Assembly (NCBI GenBank): GCA_031317595.1
Contig: JANCMB010000001.1
Coordinates: 930,001 to 994,000 of the forward strand
Length of the DNA: 64,000 bases
Reading direction: 5' to 3'
Source: Glutamicibacter sp. PS
GTDB lineage: Bacteria > Actinomycetota > Actinomycetes > Actinomycetales > Micrococcaceae
The notes under the pieces were generated by a model that saw only the letters and a list, made by a program, of their open reading frames with translations, searched no databases and had not been told where the DNA came from. Made by a program: the position numbers and the translations under genes. Shown here one piece after another: positions 29,520 to 38,525 of this stretch (within the stretch, counting starts at the first letter, position 1; each line of letters starts with the position of its first letter).

Positions 29520-31199
29520 GTGAATCGAAAGCAGCTCGAGGACCTCCGCGCCAATCCGCAGGCACGCGTCTTAATTGTTGGCGGCGGCATTAATGGCGTA
29601 GCGACTTTCCGCTACTTGGCCATGCAGGGGATCGACGTGGCGCTCGTGGAACGCGGGGACTACTGCCAGGGCGCCTCCGGGGCCAGCTCGCACATGATTC
29701 ACGGCGGCATCCGCTACCTCGAGAACGGTGAATTCCGCCTGGTTCACGAGTCCGTGCAGGAACGCAATTCGTTGCTCGAGATCGCTCCGCACTACGTCAA
29801 GCCGCTGCAGACCACGATCCCGATCTTCTCCACCTTCTCCGGCATCCTCTCCGCTCCACTGCGCTTCTTGACCCACAAGTCCGGCAAGCCCACCGAGCGT
29901 GGCGCCGTGCTCATCAAGCTCGGCCTGATCATGTACGACGTATTCGCCGGCCTCGGCGGCCGCAACACCCCATGGCACAAGTTCCAGCTCGGCGCCAACG
30001 GTCGCAAGGAATTGCCGCAGCTTCGCGACGACGTGAAGTACACCGCCACCTACTTCGATGCCTCGGTGCACAACCCGGAGCGACTGACCCTCGACGTGCT
30101 GCGCGAGGGCCTCGAAGCCAATGACAAGGCGCGCGCCAGCAACTACGTGTCGATGACCGGCTTCGAAGACGGCAAGGCCCGACTGCGCGATGAGCTGACC
30201 GGGGACGAGTTCGACTTCGAAGCCGATGTGATCATCAACGCCACCGGCGCCTGGGTGGATCTGACCAACGAGCAGCTGGGTAAGAACACCAAGTGGACCG
30301 GCGGCACCAAGGGCTCGCACATCGTGCTGGACCACCCCGAGCTGCTCGCCGCCACCGGCGGACGCGAAATCTTCTTCGAGCACTCCGATGGCCGCATCGT
30401 GCTGATCTACCCAATGCTCGGCCGCGTGCTGGTGGGCACCACCGACCTCGAGCACGATATGCGCGAACCGGCCGTGTGCACCGACGAGGAAATCCAGTAC
30501 TTCTTCGATCTGGTTCACCACGTCTTCCCGAAGCTGAACGTCACCAAGGACGACATCGTCTACAGCTTCTCCGGGGTACGCCCGCTGCCGAACCACGACG
30601 ACACGGCCCCCGGCTTCGTCTCCCGCGACTATCAGGTCAAGGACACCCGCCTGACCGATAGGACCACCATGCTTTCGCTGATCGGTGGCAAGTGGACCAC
30701 CTTCCGCGCGCTGAGCGAATCGCTCGGCGGCAAGGCCCTGGAGCTACTCGGCGCCCGCCAGGTCGCCAGCACCGCCGGGGTGGCCATCGGCGGCGGTAAG
30801 AACTACCCGAAGAACGAGGGCGAGCTCGCCGCCTGGTACGCCGCCCGTGAGGGACAGGCCAGCCGCCAGCGCTTGCAGGTCTTGCTCGAGCGCTACGGCA
30901 CCCGCGCCGACGAGCTGCTCGAGATCATCAAGCACGGCGAGCAGCCGCTGAAGCACAGCGACGAACTCTCCGTCGAAGAACTGGCGCATATGGCCGCCAA
31001 TGAACAGGTCGGACGCCTGATCGACGTATTCATCCGCCGTACCAACCTGGCCTTCCGGGGCCTGGTTACCAAGGATTTGGTGCATGAGGTCGCCGACGGC
31101 CTCGCCGCACCGATGGGCTGGGATTCCAGCCGCAAGGAAACCGAAATTGAGCACGCGCTTTCGGTGCTGGCCGATGCACACCAGGTGCAGCTCGTCTAG
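29520..31199 (+). CDS. glpD: Glycerol-3-phosphate dehydrogenase/oxidase
   Basis: A 559-residue FAD enzyme that oxidises glycerol 3-phosphate to dihydroxyacetone phosphate, donating electrons to the membrane quinone pool or oxygen. The dinucleotide fold LIVGGGINGVATFRYLAMQG starts at residue 18. The ERGDYCQGASGASSHMIHGGIRYLE motif and the GGKWTTFRALSE motif near residue 390 are characteristic. GTG is preceded by AAGGGTGAG. The divergent SorC gene and downstream glpF, glpK form a glycerol-use locus. A weak ACTGG/CCAGT hairpin lies before glpF. Confidence 0.95.
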   Translation: MNRKQLEDLRANPQARVLIVGGGINGVATFRYLAMQGIDVALVERGDYCQGASGASSHMIHGGIRYLENGEFRLVHESVQERNSLLEIAPHYVKPLQTTIPIFSTFSGILSAPLRFLTHKSGKPTERGAVLIKLGLIMYDVFAGLGGRNTPWHKFQLGANGRKELPQLRDDVKYTATYFDASVHNPERLTLDVLREGLEANDKARASNYVSMTGFEDGKARLRDELTGDEFDFEADVIINATGAWVDLTNEQLGKNTKWTGGTKGSHIVLDHPELLAATGGREIFFEHSDGRIVLIYPMLGRVLVGTTDLEHDMREPAVCTDEEIQYFFDLVHHVFPKLNVTKDDIVYSFSGVRPLPNHDDTAPGFVSRDYQVKDTRLTDRTTMLSLIGGKWTTFRALSESLGGKALELLGARQVASTAGVAIGGGKNYPKNEGELAAWYAAREGQASRQRLQVLLERYGTRADELLEIIKHGEQPLKHSDELSVEELAHMAANEQVGRLIDVFIRRTNLAFRGLVTKDLVHEVADGLAAPMGWDSSRKETEIEHALSVLADAHQVQLV

Positions 31200-31258
31200 C
31201 AAATTCATCACTGGTATCAAAGAGGTGCCAGTTCGTCGAAACATTAATGAGGTCAACG

Positions 31259-31987
31259 TTGTCCGCTAATGTGTTTTTTGCCGAAATGCTCGGCACGTTT
31301 ATGTTATTGCTGCTTGGTTGCGGCGTGGTCGCCAACGTCGTGCTGGCCAAGACCAAGGGCAATGGGGCCGACTGGCTCACCATCGCCTTTGGTTGGGGCC
31401 TTGCCGTGTTCGCCGGTGTGTGGGTTGCCGCTGCATCCGGTGCACACCTGAACCCTGCCGTCACCGTGGGCCTGATGGTCAACGGAGACATCAAGGAGTT
31501 TGCCCCGGGGGTCGATAAGACCTTCCTGAACATGCTGCTCTACTTTGTCGCCCAGATGCTCGGTGCTTTCCTCGGTGCCGTCGGTGCCTGGCTGTCCTAC
31601 AAGCAGCACTTCGACGAGGAGCCGGAGGCCGCCAGCAAGCTCGGCGTTTTCTCCACCGGCCCGGCCATCCGTTCCTACGGCTGGAACCTAGTCACCGAGA
31701 TCGTCGCCACCTTCGTGCTGGTCTTTGTGATTGCCGGCTTCGGTAAGACTCCGCACGGTCTGGGCCCACTGGCCGTGGCCCTGCTGGTTGTCGCCATCGG
31801 TGCCTCCCTCGGTGGCCCGACCGGTTACGCTATCAACCCTGCACGTGACCTTGGCCCGCGTATCGCCCACGCCCTGTTGCCGATCAAGGGCAAGGGTTCG
31901 AGCGACTGGTCCTACGCCTGGGTGCCGATCGTCGGCCCGATCATCGGCGGTGCCGCCGGTGGTTTGCTCGCCATGGCCATGTTCTAA
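31259..31987 (+). CDS. glpF: Glycerol uptake facilitator (aquaglyceroporin)
   Basis: A MIP-family channel of about 242 residues with six membrane helices and two half-helices carrying NPA motifs: HLNPAVT near residue 60 and INPARDLGPR near residue 190. The Asp after the second NPAR is the hallmark of glycerol facilitators. I favour the TTG at 31259 because GAGGT lies 5 nt upstream; the in-frame ATG at 31247 has no ribosome-binding site. Both give a plausible N-terminus (SANVFFAEMLGTF). It precedes glpK by 30 bp. Confidence 0.93.
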   Translation: MSANVFFAEMLGTFMLLLLGCGVVANVVLAKTKGNGADWLTIAFGWGLAVFAGVWVAAASGAHLNPAVTVGLMVNGDIKEFAPGVDKTFLNMLLYFVAQMLGAFLGAVGAWLSYKQHFDEEPEAASKLGVFSTGPAIRSYGWNLVTEIVATFVLVFVIAGFGKTPHGLGPLAVALLVVAIGASLGGPTGYAINPARDLGPRIAHALLPIKGKGSSDWSYAWVPIVGPIIGGAAGGLLAMAMF

Positions 31988-32017
31988 TCATCGATCAGCG
32001 AAAGTGACATCGAAGTT

Positions 32018-33541
32018 ATGAGTACCACTAAGTACGTCATCGCCATCGACCAGGGAACCACCTCGTCGCGCGCCATCGTTTTCAACCACGACGGAGACAT
32101 TGTCTCCGTCGGCCAGCTCGAACACGAGCAGATCTTCCCGGCCGCCGGCTGGGTTGAGCACGATCCAGCCGAAATCTGGAACAACGTGCGCGAAGTCATC
32201 GGTCAGGCCCTGTCCAAGGCCAACTTGACCCGCCACGATATCGAAGCCGTGGGTATCACCAACCAGCGCGAAACTGCGGTCGTGTGGGATAAGAACACCG
32301 GTGAGGCCGTGTACAACGCCATCGTCTGGCAGGACACGCGCACCCAGGACATCGTGGACGAATTGGCCGCCAATGGGGGAGTGGAACGCTACAAGGACCG
32401 TGTTGGTCTGCCGCTGGCCACCTACTTCTCCGGCACCAAGATCAAGTGGATCCTGGACAACGTGGACGGCGCGCGGGAGCGGGCCGAAGCCGGAGATTTG
32501 ATCTTCGGTAACACCGACACCTGGGTGCTGTGGAACCTCACCGGCGGCGTGGACGGCGGCGTGCACGTCACCGACGTCACCAACGCCTCGCGCACCCTGT
32601 TCATGGACCTGAAGACCCTGACCTGGGATGAAGAGATCCTCGCGGACTTCGGCGTTCCGGTAAGCATGATGCCCGAGATCCGTTCCTCCTCCGAGGTCTA
32701 CGGCACCGTGGCCGGCAACCAGCTGTTGCGCGAGGTGCCGGTAGCCGGCATTCTCGGTGACCAGCAGGCTGCAACCTTCGGTCAGGCCGCCTTCGACTCG
32801 GGCAAGGCCAAGAACACCTACGGCACTGGTTGCTTCCTGATCTTCAACACCGGTAACGAGATTGTGCACTCCTCGAACGGGTTGCTCACCACCATGGCCT
32901 ACAAGCTCGGTGACAACGCCCCGGTCTACGCCCTCGAGGGCTCGATCGCCGTGGCCGGTTCGCTCGTGCAGTGGTTGCGTGACAACATCGGCATGATCGC
33001 CACCGCCCCGGAGATTGAGAAGTTGGCCGAACAGGTTGAGGACAACGGCGGCGTGTATATCGTGCCGGCCTTCTCCGGCCTGTTCGCCCCATACTGGCGC
33101 TCGGATGCCCGCGGTGCGATCGTGGGTCTGACCCGCTACGCCAATAAGCACCACATTGCCCGCGCGGCACTGGAGGCCACGGCCTTCCAGACCCGTGAGG
33201 TGCTCGACGCGGTCAACGCCGACGCCGAGGTGCCACTGACCGAACTGAAGGTCGATGGTGGCATGGTTGCGAACGATGCGCTCATGCAGTTCCAGGCCGA
33301 CATTCTCGGTGTACCGGTGGTCCGCCCGAAGGTCACCGAGACCACCGCACTGGGTGCGGCCTACGCCGCTGGCCTAGCAGTGGGCTTCTGGAAGGACCTG
33401 GGCGAACTGGGTTCGAACTGGTCCGAGGACAAGCGCTGGGAGCCACAGTTGGGTGAGGAGGAGCGCGAGCGCCGTCTCCGTCTGTGGAAGAAGGCAGTCA
33501 CCCGCACCTTCGACTGGGTTGATGAGGACACCAAGGCCTAA
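32018..33541 (+). CDS. glpK: Glycerol kinase
   Basis: A 507-residue FGGY-family kinase that traps glycerol as glycerol 3-phosphate. The N-terminal ATP-binding [15 protein letters not shown] and the [14 protein letters not shown] block are present, with [18 protein letters not shown] and the [11 protein letters not shown] phosphate-2 motif. The C-terminal domain has [18 protein letters not shown]. The ribosome-binding site is weak (GAAAGTG). A long interrupted hairpin lies about 23 bp after the stop. It completes the glp transcript. Confidence 0.97.
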   Translation: MSTTKYVIAIDQGTTSSRAIVFNHDGDIVSVGQLEHEQIFPAAGWVEHDPAEIWNNVREVIGQALSKANLTRHDIEAVGITNQRETAVVWDKNTGEAVYNAIVWQDTRTQDIVDELAANGGVERYKDRVGLPLATYFSGTKIKWILDNVDGARERAEAGDLIFGNTDTWVLWNLTGGVDGGVHVTDVTNASRTLFMDLKTLTWDEEILADFGVPVSMMPEIRSSSEVYGTVAGNQLLREVPVAGILGDQQAATFGQAAFDSGKAKNTYGTGCFLIFNTGNEIVHSSNGLLTTMAYKLGDNAPVYALEGSIAVAGSLVQWLRDNIGMIATAPEIEKLAEQVEDNGGVYIVPAFSGLFAPYWRSDARGAIVGLTRYANKHHIARAALEATAFQTREVLDAVNADAEVPLTELKVDGGMVANDALMQFQADILGVPVVRPKVTETTALGAAYAAGLAVGFWKDLGELGSNWSEDKRWEPQLGEEERERRLRLWKKAVTRTFDWVDEDTKA

Positions 33542-33564
33542 TCAATTCCGGTAAAACCGACGCG

Positions 33565-33611
33565 CACCCCGTGATAGATGTTCAGCGAATTGGACATCAA
33601 TCACGGGGGTG
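33565..33611 (+). terminator. Hairpin terminator after glpK
   Basis: The arms CACCCCGTGATAGATGT and ACATCAATCACGGGGGTG pair with one small mismatch and a bulge around a 13-nt loop, followed by a short TTTT at 33618. It likely ends the glp transcript. Confidence 0.7.
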
Positions 33612-33658
33612 TTGGCGTTTTGGCCACGGTACCGAGGCCGCATTAATCGTGCAATCTA

Positions 33659-33689
33659 TTGACGAAAAATCCCGCAAATAGGACATACT
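33659..33689 (+). promoter_or_regulatory. Probable promoter of the small acidic gene
   Basis: TTGACG (33659-33664) and CATACT (33684-33689) are separated by 19 bp, about 70 bp before the ATG at 33760. Confidence 0.4.
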
Positions 33690-33759
33690 GGTTTTTAATC
33701 ATTCGAGAATGTCTTTCGCCCCGCGCCTCGGGCGGTGGACCCCAAGGACGGAGCGGGGC

Positions 33760-34083
33760 ATGTACGGAGCCATCCAGGTCATTCAGAGCACGCCGGGAGA
33801 GCAGGAGCTGGTGCTGCTGACCAAGGAATTTGCTGAACGGGTGGACCTCGAGGAACAGGTTCACGAATTGCAGGTGGCCATGCGTTATATGCACGATGCC
33901 AGGCCACTGGCCGCAGATAGCCCGCGGCTCATTGCGGTGATCGTCGATGAAATCGACATTGAACTCGACTCATTCGAAATCAGTGAACCCGTGGCCTACA
34001 CCTTGCTCGAAATTGACGATCCTAGCCTCGAAGAACTACGCGAACGCGCCTTAGCAAACCAGCGCGAAGAGAGCATCTATTAG
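33760..34083 (+). CDS. Small acidic hypothetical protein
   Basis: A 107-residue acidic protein with no recognised domain. The sequence is rich in Glu, Asp, Leu and Ile (DEIDIELDSFEISEP, DDPSLEELRERA), without signal peptide, membrane helix or cysteines. Codon use is like the neighbours, with strong third-position bias, so I consider it a real gene. ATG 33760 has GGAG 7 nt upstream; an in-frame ATG at 33709 has only a weak site. It stands alone between the glp terminator and leuS, with its own probable promoter. No function can be proposed. Confidence 0.7.
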   Translation: MYGAIQVIQSTPGEQELVLLTKEFAERVDLEEQVHELQVAMRYMHDARPLAADSPRLIAVIVDEIDIELDSFEISEPVAYTLLEIDDPSLEELRERALANQREESIY

Positions 34084-34143
34084 AGTCAGCTTGCCGCCGC
34101 CGGAGCACCGCATACTGCCGGGGTGTGAGCGAGCGGACACGAA

Positions 34144-34177
34144 GCCGATTCCCACTGCGCTCTGCGGTAGAATCGGC
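34144..34177. repeat. Hairpin between the acidic gene and leuS
   Basis: GCCGATTC (34144-34151) pairs perfectly with GAATCGGC (34170-34177), and the loop holds an inner ACTGC/GCGGT stem. It may terminate the acidic gene. The -10-like TAGAAT at 34168-34173 lies in its right arm and could instead be the leuS promoter. Confidence 0.5.
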
Positions 34178-34196
34178 GTATGAAACCCCAGTGACA

Positions 34197-34241
34197 CCGG
34201 CTTTTGCCGGAGTCGACACCCTCGTGAGTGAACGGGGGTGT
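34197..34241 (+). repeat. Two short hairpins in the leuS leader
   Basis: CCGGC-TTTT-GCCGG (34197-34210) is followed by ACACCC/GGGTGT (34216-34221 with 34236-34241). They lie in the likely leuS leader. No T-box core (UGGNACC) is present. Confidence 0.35.
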
Positions 34242-34294
34242 TTGCGCGTTATGGGAGTTAGCCCCTTTTCCGACCGTTTTGTGAGACGAGCTCA

Positions 34295-36784
34295 GTGACA
34301 TCAGCGACGAACGAGACCAGTACATACGACTTTAAGACCATCGAGGCCACGTGGCTGCCGAAGTGGGATGAACTTGAAGTCTTCAAGCCCGCCGACGACG
34401 GCACGGCCGAGCGCCGCTATGTACTAGATATGTTCCCGTACCCCTCGGGCGACCTGCACATGGGTCACGCCGAGGCCTTCGCCATGGGCGATGTCGTGGC
34501 ACGCTACTGGAAGCTCAAGGGCTTCGACGTGATGCACCCGATCGGTTGGGACTCCTTTGGCCTGCCGGCCGAAAACGCGGCCATTAAGCGCGATGCCCAC
34601 CCGGCCGAGTGGACCTACAAGAACATCGATACGCAGGCCGCCTCCTTCAAGCGCTACGCCATCAGCGCCGACTGGTCCCGCCGCCTGCACACCTCGGATC
34701 CGGAGTACTACCGCTGGACCCAGTGGCTGTTTGCCCGCTTCTACGAGAAGGGTTTGGCCTACCGCAAGGACCACCCGGTGAACTGGTGCCCCAAGGACCA
34801 GACCGTGCTCGCCAACGAGCAGGTCGTCAATGGCGCCTGTGAGCGTTGCGGCACTGCGGTGACCAAGAAGTCGCTGAACCAGTGGTACTTCAAGATCACC
34901 GAGTATGCCGATCGACTGCTCGAGGACATGGAGCAGCTCAAGGGTCACTGGCCCGAGCGTGTGCTGCTCATGCAAAAGAACTGGATTGGCCGCTCCGAGG
35001 GCGCCGAGGTCGAGTTCGCGATCGAAGCCACCGAGAACAAGCCGGGCAAGACCATCCCGGTATTCACCACCCGACCAGACACCCTGTACGGTGCTACCTT
35101 TATGGTGGTTGCCGCGGACGCGGCGCTGGCCGATGAGCTGGTGACCGACGAACACCGTCAGGCGCTGAGCGACTACCAGGAGCAGGTCAAGGCGCTCTCG
35201 GAGATCGAACGCCAGTCCACCGAGCGTGAAAAGACCGGTGTATTCACCGGCCGTTACGGCATCAACCCGCTCTCGGGTGAGAAGCTGCCGATCTGGGCCG
35301 CCGACTACGTGCTGGCCGATTACGGCACCGGTGCCATCATGGCGGTGCCGGCACACGACCAGCGCGATCTGGACTTTGCCCGCACCTTCGACCTGCCGGT
35401 ACGCGTGGTCGTGGACACCGGCGAGGAGAACCCGGGCGAGAGCGGCGTAGCCACCAGCGGCGAAGGTACTCTGGTGAACTCCGGTGAGCTCAATGGCCTG
35501 AACAAGGCCGAGGCCATCGCCAAGGCCATTGAGATCATCGAGGCTGCCGGGACCGGCAAGCACACCGTGAACTTCCGCCTGCGCGACTGGTTGCTCTCCC
35601 GCCAGCGTTTCTGGGGAACCCCGATCCCGATCATTCACTGCGTTGATTGTGGCGAGGTACCGGTACCGGATGATCAACTGCCGGTGCGTCTGCCCGATAA
35701 CCTGCGCGGTGAGCAGTTGGCTCCGAAGGGCACCAGCCCGTTGGCCGCGGCCGAGGACTGGGTCAACGTGCCCTGCCCGCGCTGTGCCAAGCCGGCCAAG
35801 CGCGATACCGACACCATGGATACCTTCGTGGACTCCTCCTGGTACTTCCTGCGCTTCACCTCCCCGAACTACACCGAGGGTCCTTTCGACCCGAAGGCCG
35901 TGCGCGACTGGATGCCGGTGGGGCAGTACGTCGGCGGTGTGGAGCACGCGATTCTGCACCTGCTCTACGCCCGTTTCTTCACCAAGGTGATCCACGACCT
36001 GGGCCTGATCGACGCCACCGAGCCCTTCAGCGCGTTGCTGAACCAGGGGCAGGTACTCAACGGCGGTAAGGCCATGAGTAAGTCGCTGGGTAACGGCGTG
36101 GACCTGGGCGAGCAGCTGGACAAGTTCGGGGTGGATGCCGTGCGCCTGACCATGGTCTTCGCCTCGCCGCCAGAGGACGATGTGGACTGGGCCGACGTTT
36201 CCCCGGCCGGTTCGCAGAAGTTCCTCGCACGTGCATGGCGTATCGCTCAGGATGTGGCTAGCGCCCCGGGCGTGGACTATAGCACCGGAGACAAGGCACT
36301 GCGCCAGGTCATCCACCGCACCGTCAACGAGTCGGCTCAGCTATTGGACTCGGGCAAGTTCAACGTGGTGATCGCCAAAACCATGGAATTGGTCAACGCC
36401 ACCCGTAAGACCATCGATTCCGGTGCCGGCGCCGCCGATCCTGCCGTCCGCGAGGCTGCCGGCGTTACCGCCCAGTTGCTGAGCCTGTTCGCCCCATACA
36501 CGGCCGAAGACATGTGGGCCCAGCTCGGTTACGAAGCCTCCGTAGCCACCAGCGCCTGGCCCGAGGTTGACGAGTCCCTGCTGGTCGATGACACCATCAC
36601 CGCAGTGGTACAGGTCAAGGGCAAGGTGCGCGCCCGCTTCGAGGTCTCGGTGGACATCAGCGAGGAAGAGTTGCGCGAGCTGGCGCTGGCCGATGCCAAC
36701 GTGGTGCGCCTGCTTGATGGCAAGGATCCGCTCAAGGTGATTGTGCGGGCCCCGAAGCTCGTGAATGTGGTTCCCGCACCGTAA
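34295..36784 (+). CDS. leuS: Leucine--tRNA ligase
   Basis: An 829-residue class I LeuRS. The HIGH-type motif [12 protein letters not shown] places HMGH at 55-58. The CP1 editing domain has [13 protein letters not shown] and the [12 protein letters not shown] block. The KMSKS loop reads A593-MSKS, with Ala in the first position, and the C-terminal anticodon-binding domain is intact. GTG 34295 gives the N-terminus [19 protein letters not shown]; the ribosome-binding site is weak (GAGACGAG). The downstream degV gene begins 9 bp after its stop. Confidence 0.97.
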   Translation: MTSATNETSTYDFKTIEATWLPKWDELEVFKPADDGTAERRYVLDMFPYPSGDLHMGHAEAFAMGDVVARYWKLKGFDVMHPIGWDSFGLPAENAAIKRDAHPAEWTYKNIDTQAASFKRYAISADWSRRLHTSDPEYYRWTQWLFARFYEKGLAYRKDHPVNWCPKDQTVLANEQVVNGACERCGTAVTKKSLNQWYFKITEYADRLLEDMEQLKGHWPERVLLMQKNWIGRSEGAEVEFAIEATENKPGKTIPVFTTRPDTLYGATFMVVAADAALADELVTDEHRQALSDYQEQVKALSEIERQSTEREKTGVFTGRYGINPLSGEKLPIWAADYVLADYGTGAIMAVPAHDQRDLDFARTFDLPVRVVVDTGEENPGESGVATSGEGTLVNSGELNGLNKAEAIAKAIEIIEAAGTGKHTVNFRLRDWLLSRQRFWGTPIPIIHCVDCGEVPVPDDQLPVRLPDNLRGEQLAPKGTSPLAAAEDWVNVPCPRCAKPAKRDTDTMDTFVDSSWYFLRFTSPNYTEGPFDPKAVRDWMPVGQYVGGVEHAILHLLYARFFTKVIHDLGLIDATEPFSALLNQGQVLNGGKAMSKSLGNGVDLGEQLDKFGVDAVRLTMVFASPPEDDVDWADVSPAGSQKFLARAWRIAQDVASAPGVDYSTGDKALRQVIHRTVNESAQLLDSGKFNVVIAKTMELVNATRKTIDSGAGAADPAVREAAGVTAQLLSLFAPYTAEDMWAQLGYEASVATSAWPEVDESLLVDDTITAVVQVKGKVRARFEVSVDISEEELRELALADANVVRLLDGKDPLKVIVRAPKLVNVVPAP

Positions 36785-36793
36785 GCTCGGATC
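36782..36793 (+). promoter_or_regulatory. Predicted -10 for a leaderless degV transcript
   Basis: TAAGCT overlaps the leuS stop codon and ends 6 nt before the degV ATG. No Shine-Dalgarno is visible. The short spacing also allows read-through from leuS. Confidence 0.35.
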
Positions 36794-37723
36794 ATGAACG
36801 AACGCAGCGCGGGAGCGCGGACCGGGTGGCTGTCTCGATGGCGCCCGGGCCGCGCTCCTGCGCGTTCACGGATCGGGATTGTTGTCGATTCGGCCAGTTG
36901 TCTACCCGAGGAATTTTCCCACGCGCCAGACCTGATCGAATTAACCATCCCGATTATCGTCGACGATGAGGTCCAAGACGGCGACACACAGGCACTGCTC
37001 ATGGGTCTGGCCATGGGCAAGGCGGTACGCACCTCCCGCCCGGCACCGGGACAATTCGTTTCCGCGTACACCCGGCTGCAGGAAGCCGGGTGCAAGGAAA
37101 TTGTCTCGGTGCATCTTTCCGGAGCACTGTCGGGGACCTTTGATGCAGCTCGATTGGCGGCGTCCCAAGTGACAGTCCCGGTGCATGTCATCGACACACG
37201 CACCGCGGCGGCACCCATAGGTTTTGCGGTCGCGGAAATGGTGCGTGCACGGGCCGCCGGGGCAGATGTTGAGCAGTTACTGTCCCTCGCCGAACAGGCC
37301 GAGAAATACGCGGTCTATTTTGCGGTGCCTTCTTTGGAAACCCTGCGCCGCGGAGGACGAATTTCAGCCGTCTCCGGGGTCCTCGGAACGCTGCTGAACG
37401 TCAAACCGATCCTCGGGATCAACGACGGATCAATTGTGGCATTGGAGAAGCCACGCTCCTTCGAACGAGCCCAAGGGCGCCTGGTGACGTTGGCGCGCAC
37501 GCGGGCCGCCGCGTGCCAGGGACCGGTGCGTATCGGTGTCATGCACTTTGGCGCCGCGGAACTCGCCCAAGAAATCGCCGCCGAACTCGCCGATATTGGC
37601 GAGGAAGCGGTTCTGGTGCAGTCGCTTCCGGCGGTGCTAGCCGCGCACACCGGGATCGGAGTGCTCGCCATTTGCGTAGCCGGCCTTCCCGCCGAAGAAG
37701 AACCAAGTAGCGAGGCAAGCTAG
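36794..37723 (+). CDS. DegV family fatty-acid-binding protein
   Basis: A 309-residue DegV protein. After an Arg-rich N-terminal segment (residues 1-25), the core begins IGIVVDSASCLPEEF. Lipid-pocket and fold signatures are RTSRPAPGQF, VHLSGALSGTFDAARLA, VPSLETLRRGGRIS and LLNVKPIL. Such proteins bind single fatty acids and in some Firmicutes feed the FakA kinase; no fakA is seen here. The terminal 10 residues are acidic and disordered. The basic N-terminal extension is unlike most family members. Confidence 0.9.
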   Translation: MNERSAGARTGWLSRWRPGRAPARSRIGIVVDSASCLPEEFSHAPDLIELTIPIIVDDEVQDGDTQALLMGLAMGKAVRTSRPAPGQFVSAYTRLQEAGCKEIVSVHLSGALSGTFDAARLAASQVTVPVHVIDTRTAAAPIGFAVAEMVRARAAGADVEQLLSLAEQAEKYAVYFAVPSLETLRRGGRISAVSGVLGTLLNVKPILGINDGSIVALEKPRSFERAQGRLVTLARTRAAACQGPVRIGVMHFGAAELAQEIAAELADIGEEAVLVQSLPAVLAAHTGIGVLAICVAGLPAEEEPSSEAS

Positions 37724-37820
37724 GGCTGTAGCGGATCCGGATACGATTTCCAGTCATCGCGTTCCACAGTCCGCGGATAGGTAAGTCCGCCGTGTTACTT
37801 CGGAGCTGACACTGTGGCGT

Positions 37821-38525
37821 ATGGGCCGCCACGATCTCTTCAGCAGCTTTGCTCCGCGCCCGGCGCGGCTACGCTTTGCCGTGTCCAGAATCGCCGTACT
37901 TGCCCTGCTCGCCGCTGTGCTGACGTGGATCGTCGCCTCACTGCTCATATCCCCACCGCCACGCTCCGAAGCGCAACATCCGTTGCCGCTCCGTGAGGAA
38001 TCCGCGCAACCCCGAGGCCCCCAAGGCACTACGAGCCCGGGTCCAAGCGGCTCGAACACAACCCAGAGCCCTACCGAGGGCGCTGTAGTTATGGTGCACG
38101 TGGTCGGGGCGGTGAAAAATCCTGGGGTCTACCGCCTTCGCAAGGGCGAACGCGCGATCGATGCGGTGACTGCCGCAGGGGGACTGCGCAAGGACGCGGA
38201 AGACTCCGGGCTCAATCTCGCAGCCGTTCTCGTCGACGGCTCACAACTCTACATCCCCACCCATGACGAGACTACCCAGCGTAGGCCAGAGGTCCCCGGG
38301 CCTGCTGCGCCGGTGACCTCGCAAACACAAGAGCTAATCCCGCTGAATACCGCGGACGCCCAGCAACTGGAGCAACTTCCCGGAATAGGCCCCACGCTGG
38401 CCGAACGCATCATCGCCTTCCGCACCGAACATGGTGGCTTTAGCGATATCGCCGAACTCGACGCCGTGCCCGGGATCGGCCCGGTACTATTCGAGCGACT
38501 TAAAGATCGTGTCTCGGTGCCATGA
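37821..38525 (+). CDS. comEA: ComEA-type DNA-binding competence protein
   Basis: A 234-residue protein. One N-terminal membrane helix (about 23-45: IAVLALLAAVLTWIVASLLIS) is followed by a Pro/Ser-rich extracellular linker. A SLBB-like domain (about 90-148, VHVVGAVKNPGVYRLRKGERAIDAV) and a C-terminal double helix-hairpin-helix (about 172-234, LNTADAQQLEQLPGIGPTLAERI) follow; the latter binds double-stranded DNA during uptake. It overlaps comEC by 4 nt. Many non-transformable actinobacteria keep this pair, so competence is not implied. Confidence 0.92.
   Translation: MGRHDLFSSFAPRPARLRFAVSRIAVLALLAAVLTWIVASLLISPPPRSEAQHPLPLREESAQPRGPQGTTSPGPSGSNTTQSPTEGAVVMVHVVGAVKNPGVYRLRKGERAIDAVTAAGGLRKDAEDSGLNLAAVLVDGSQLYIPTHDETTQRRPEVPGPAAPVTSQTQELIPLNTADAQQLEQLPGIGPTLAERIIAFRTEHGGFSDIAELDAVPGIGPVLFERLKDRVSVP

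Noticed and set aside
34216-34250. GGGTGTTTGCGCG in the leuS leader resembles the T-box core GGGTGGNACCGCG
   Set aside because: The invariant UGGNACC segment that binds the tRNA acceptor is absent, and no specifier loop with a Leu codon was found.
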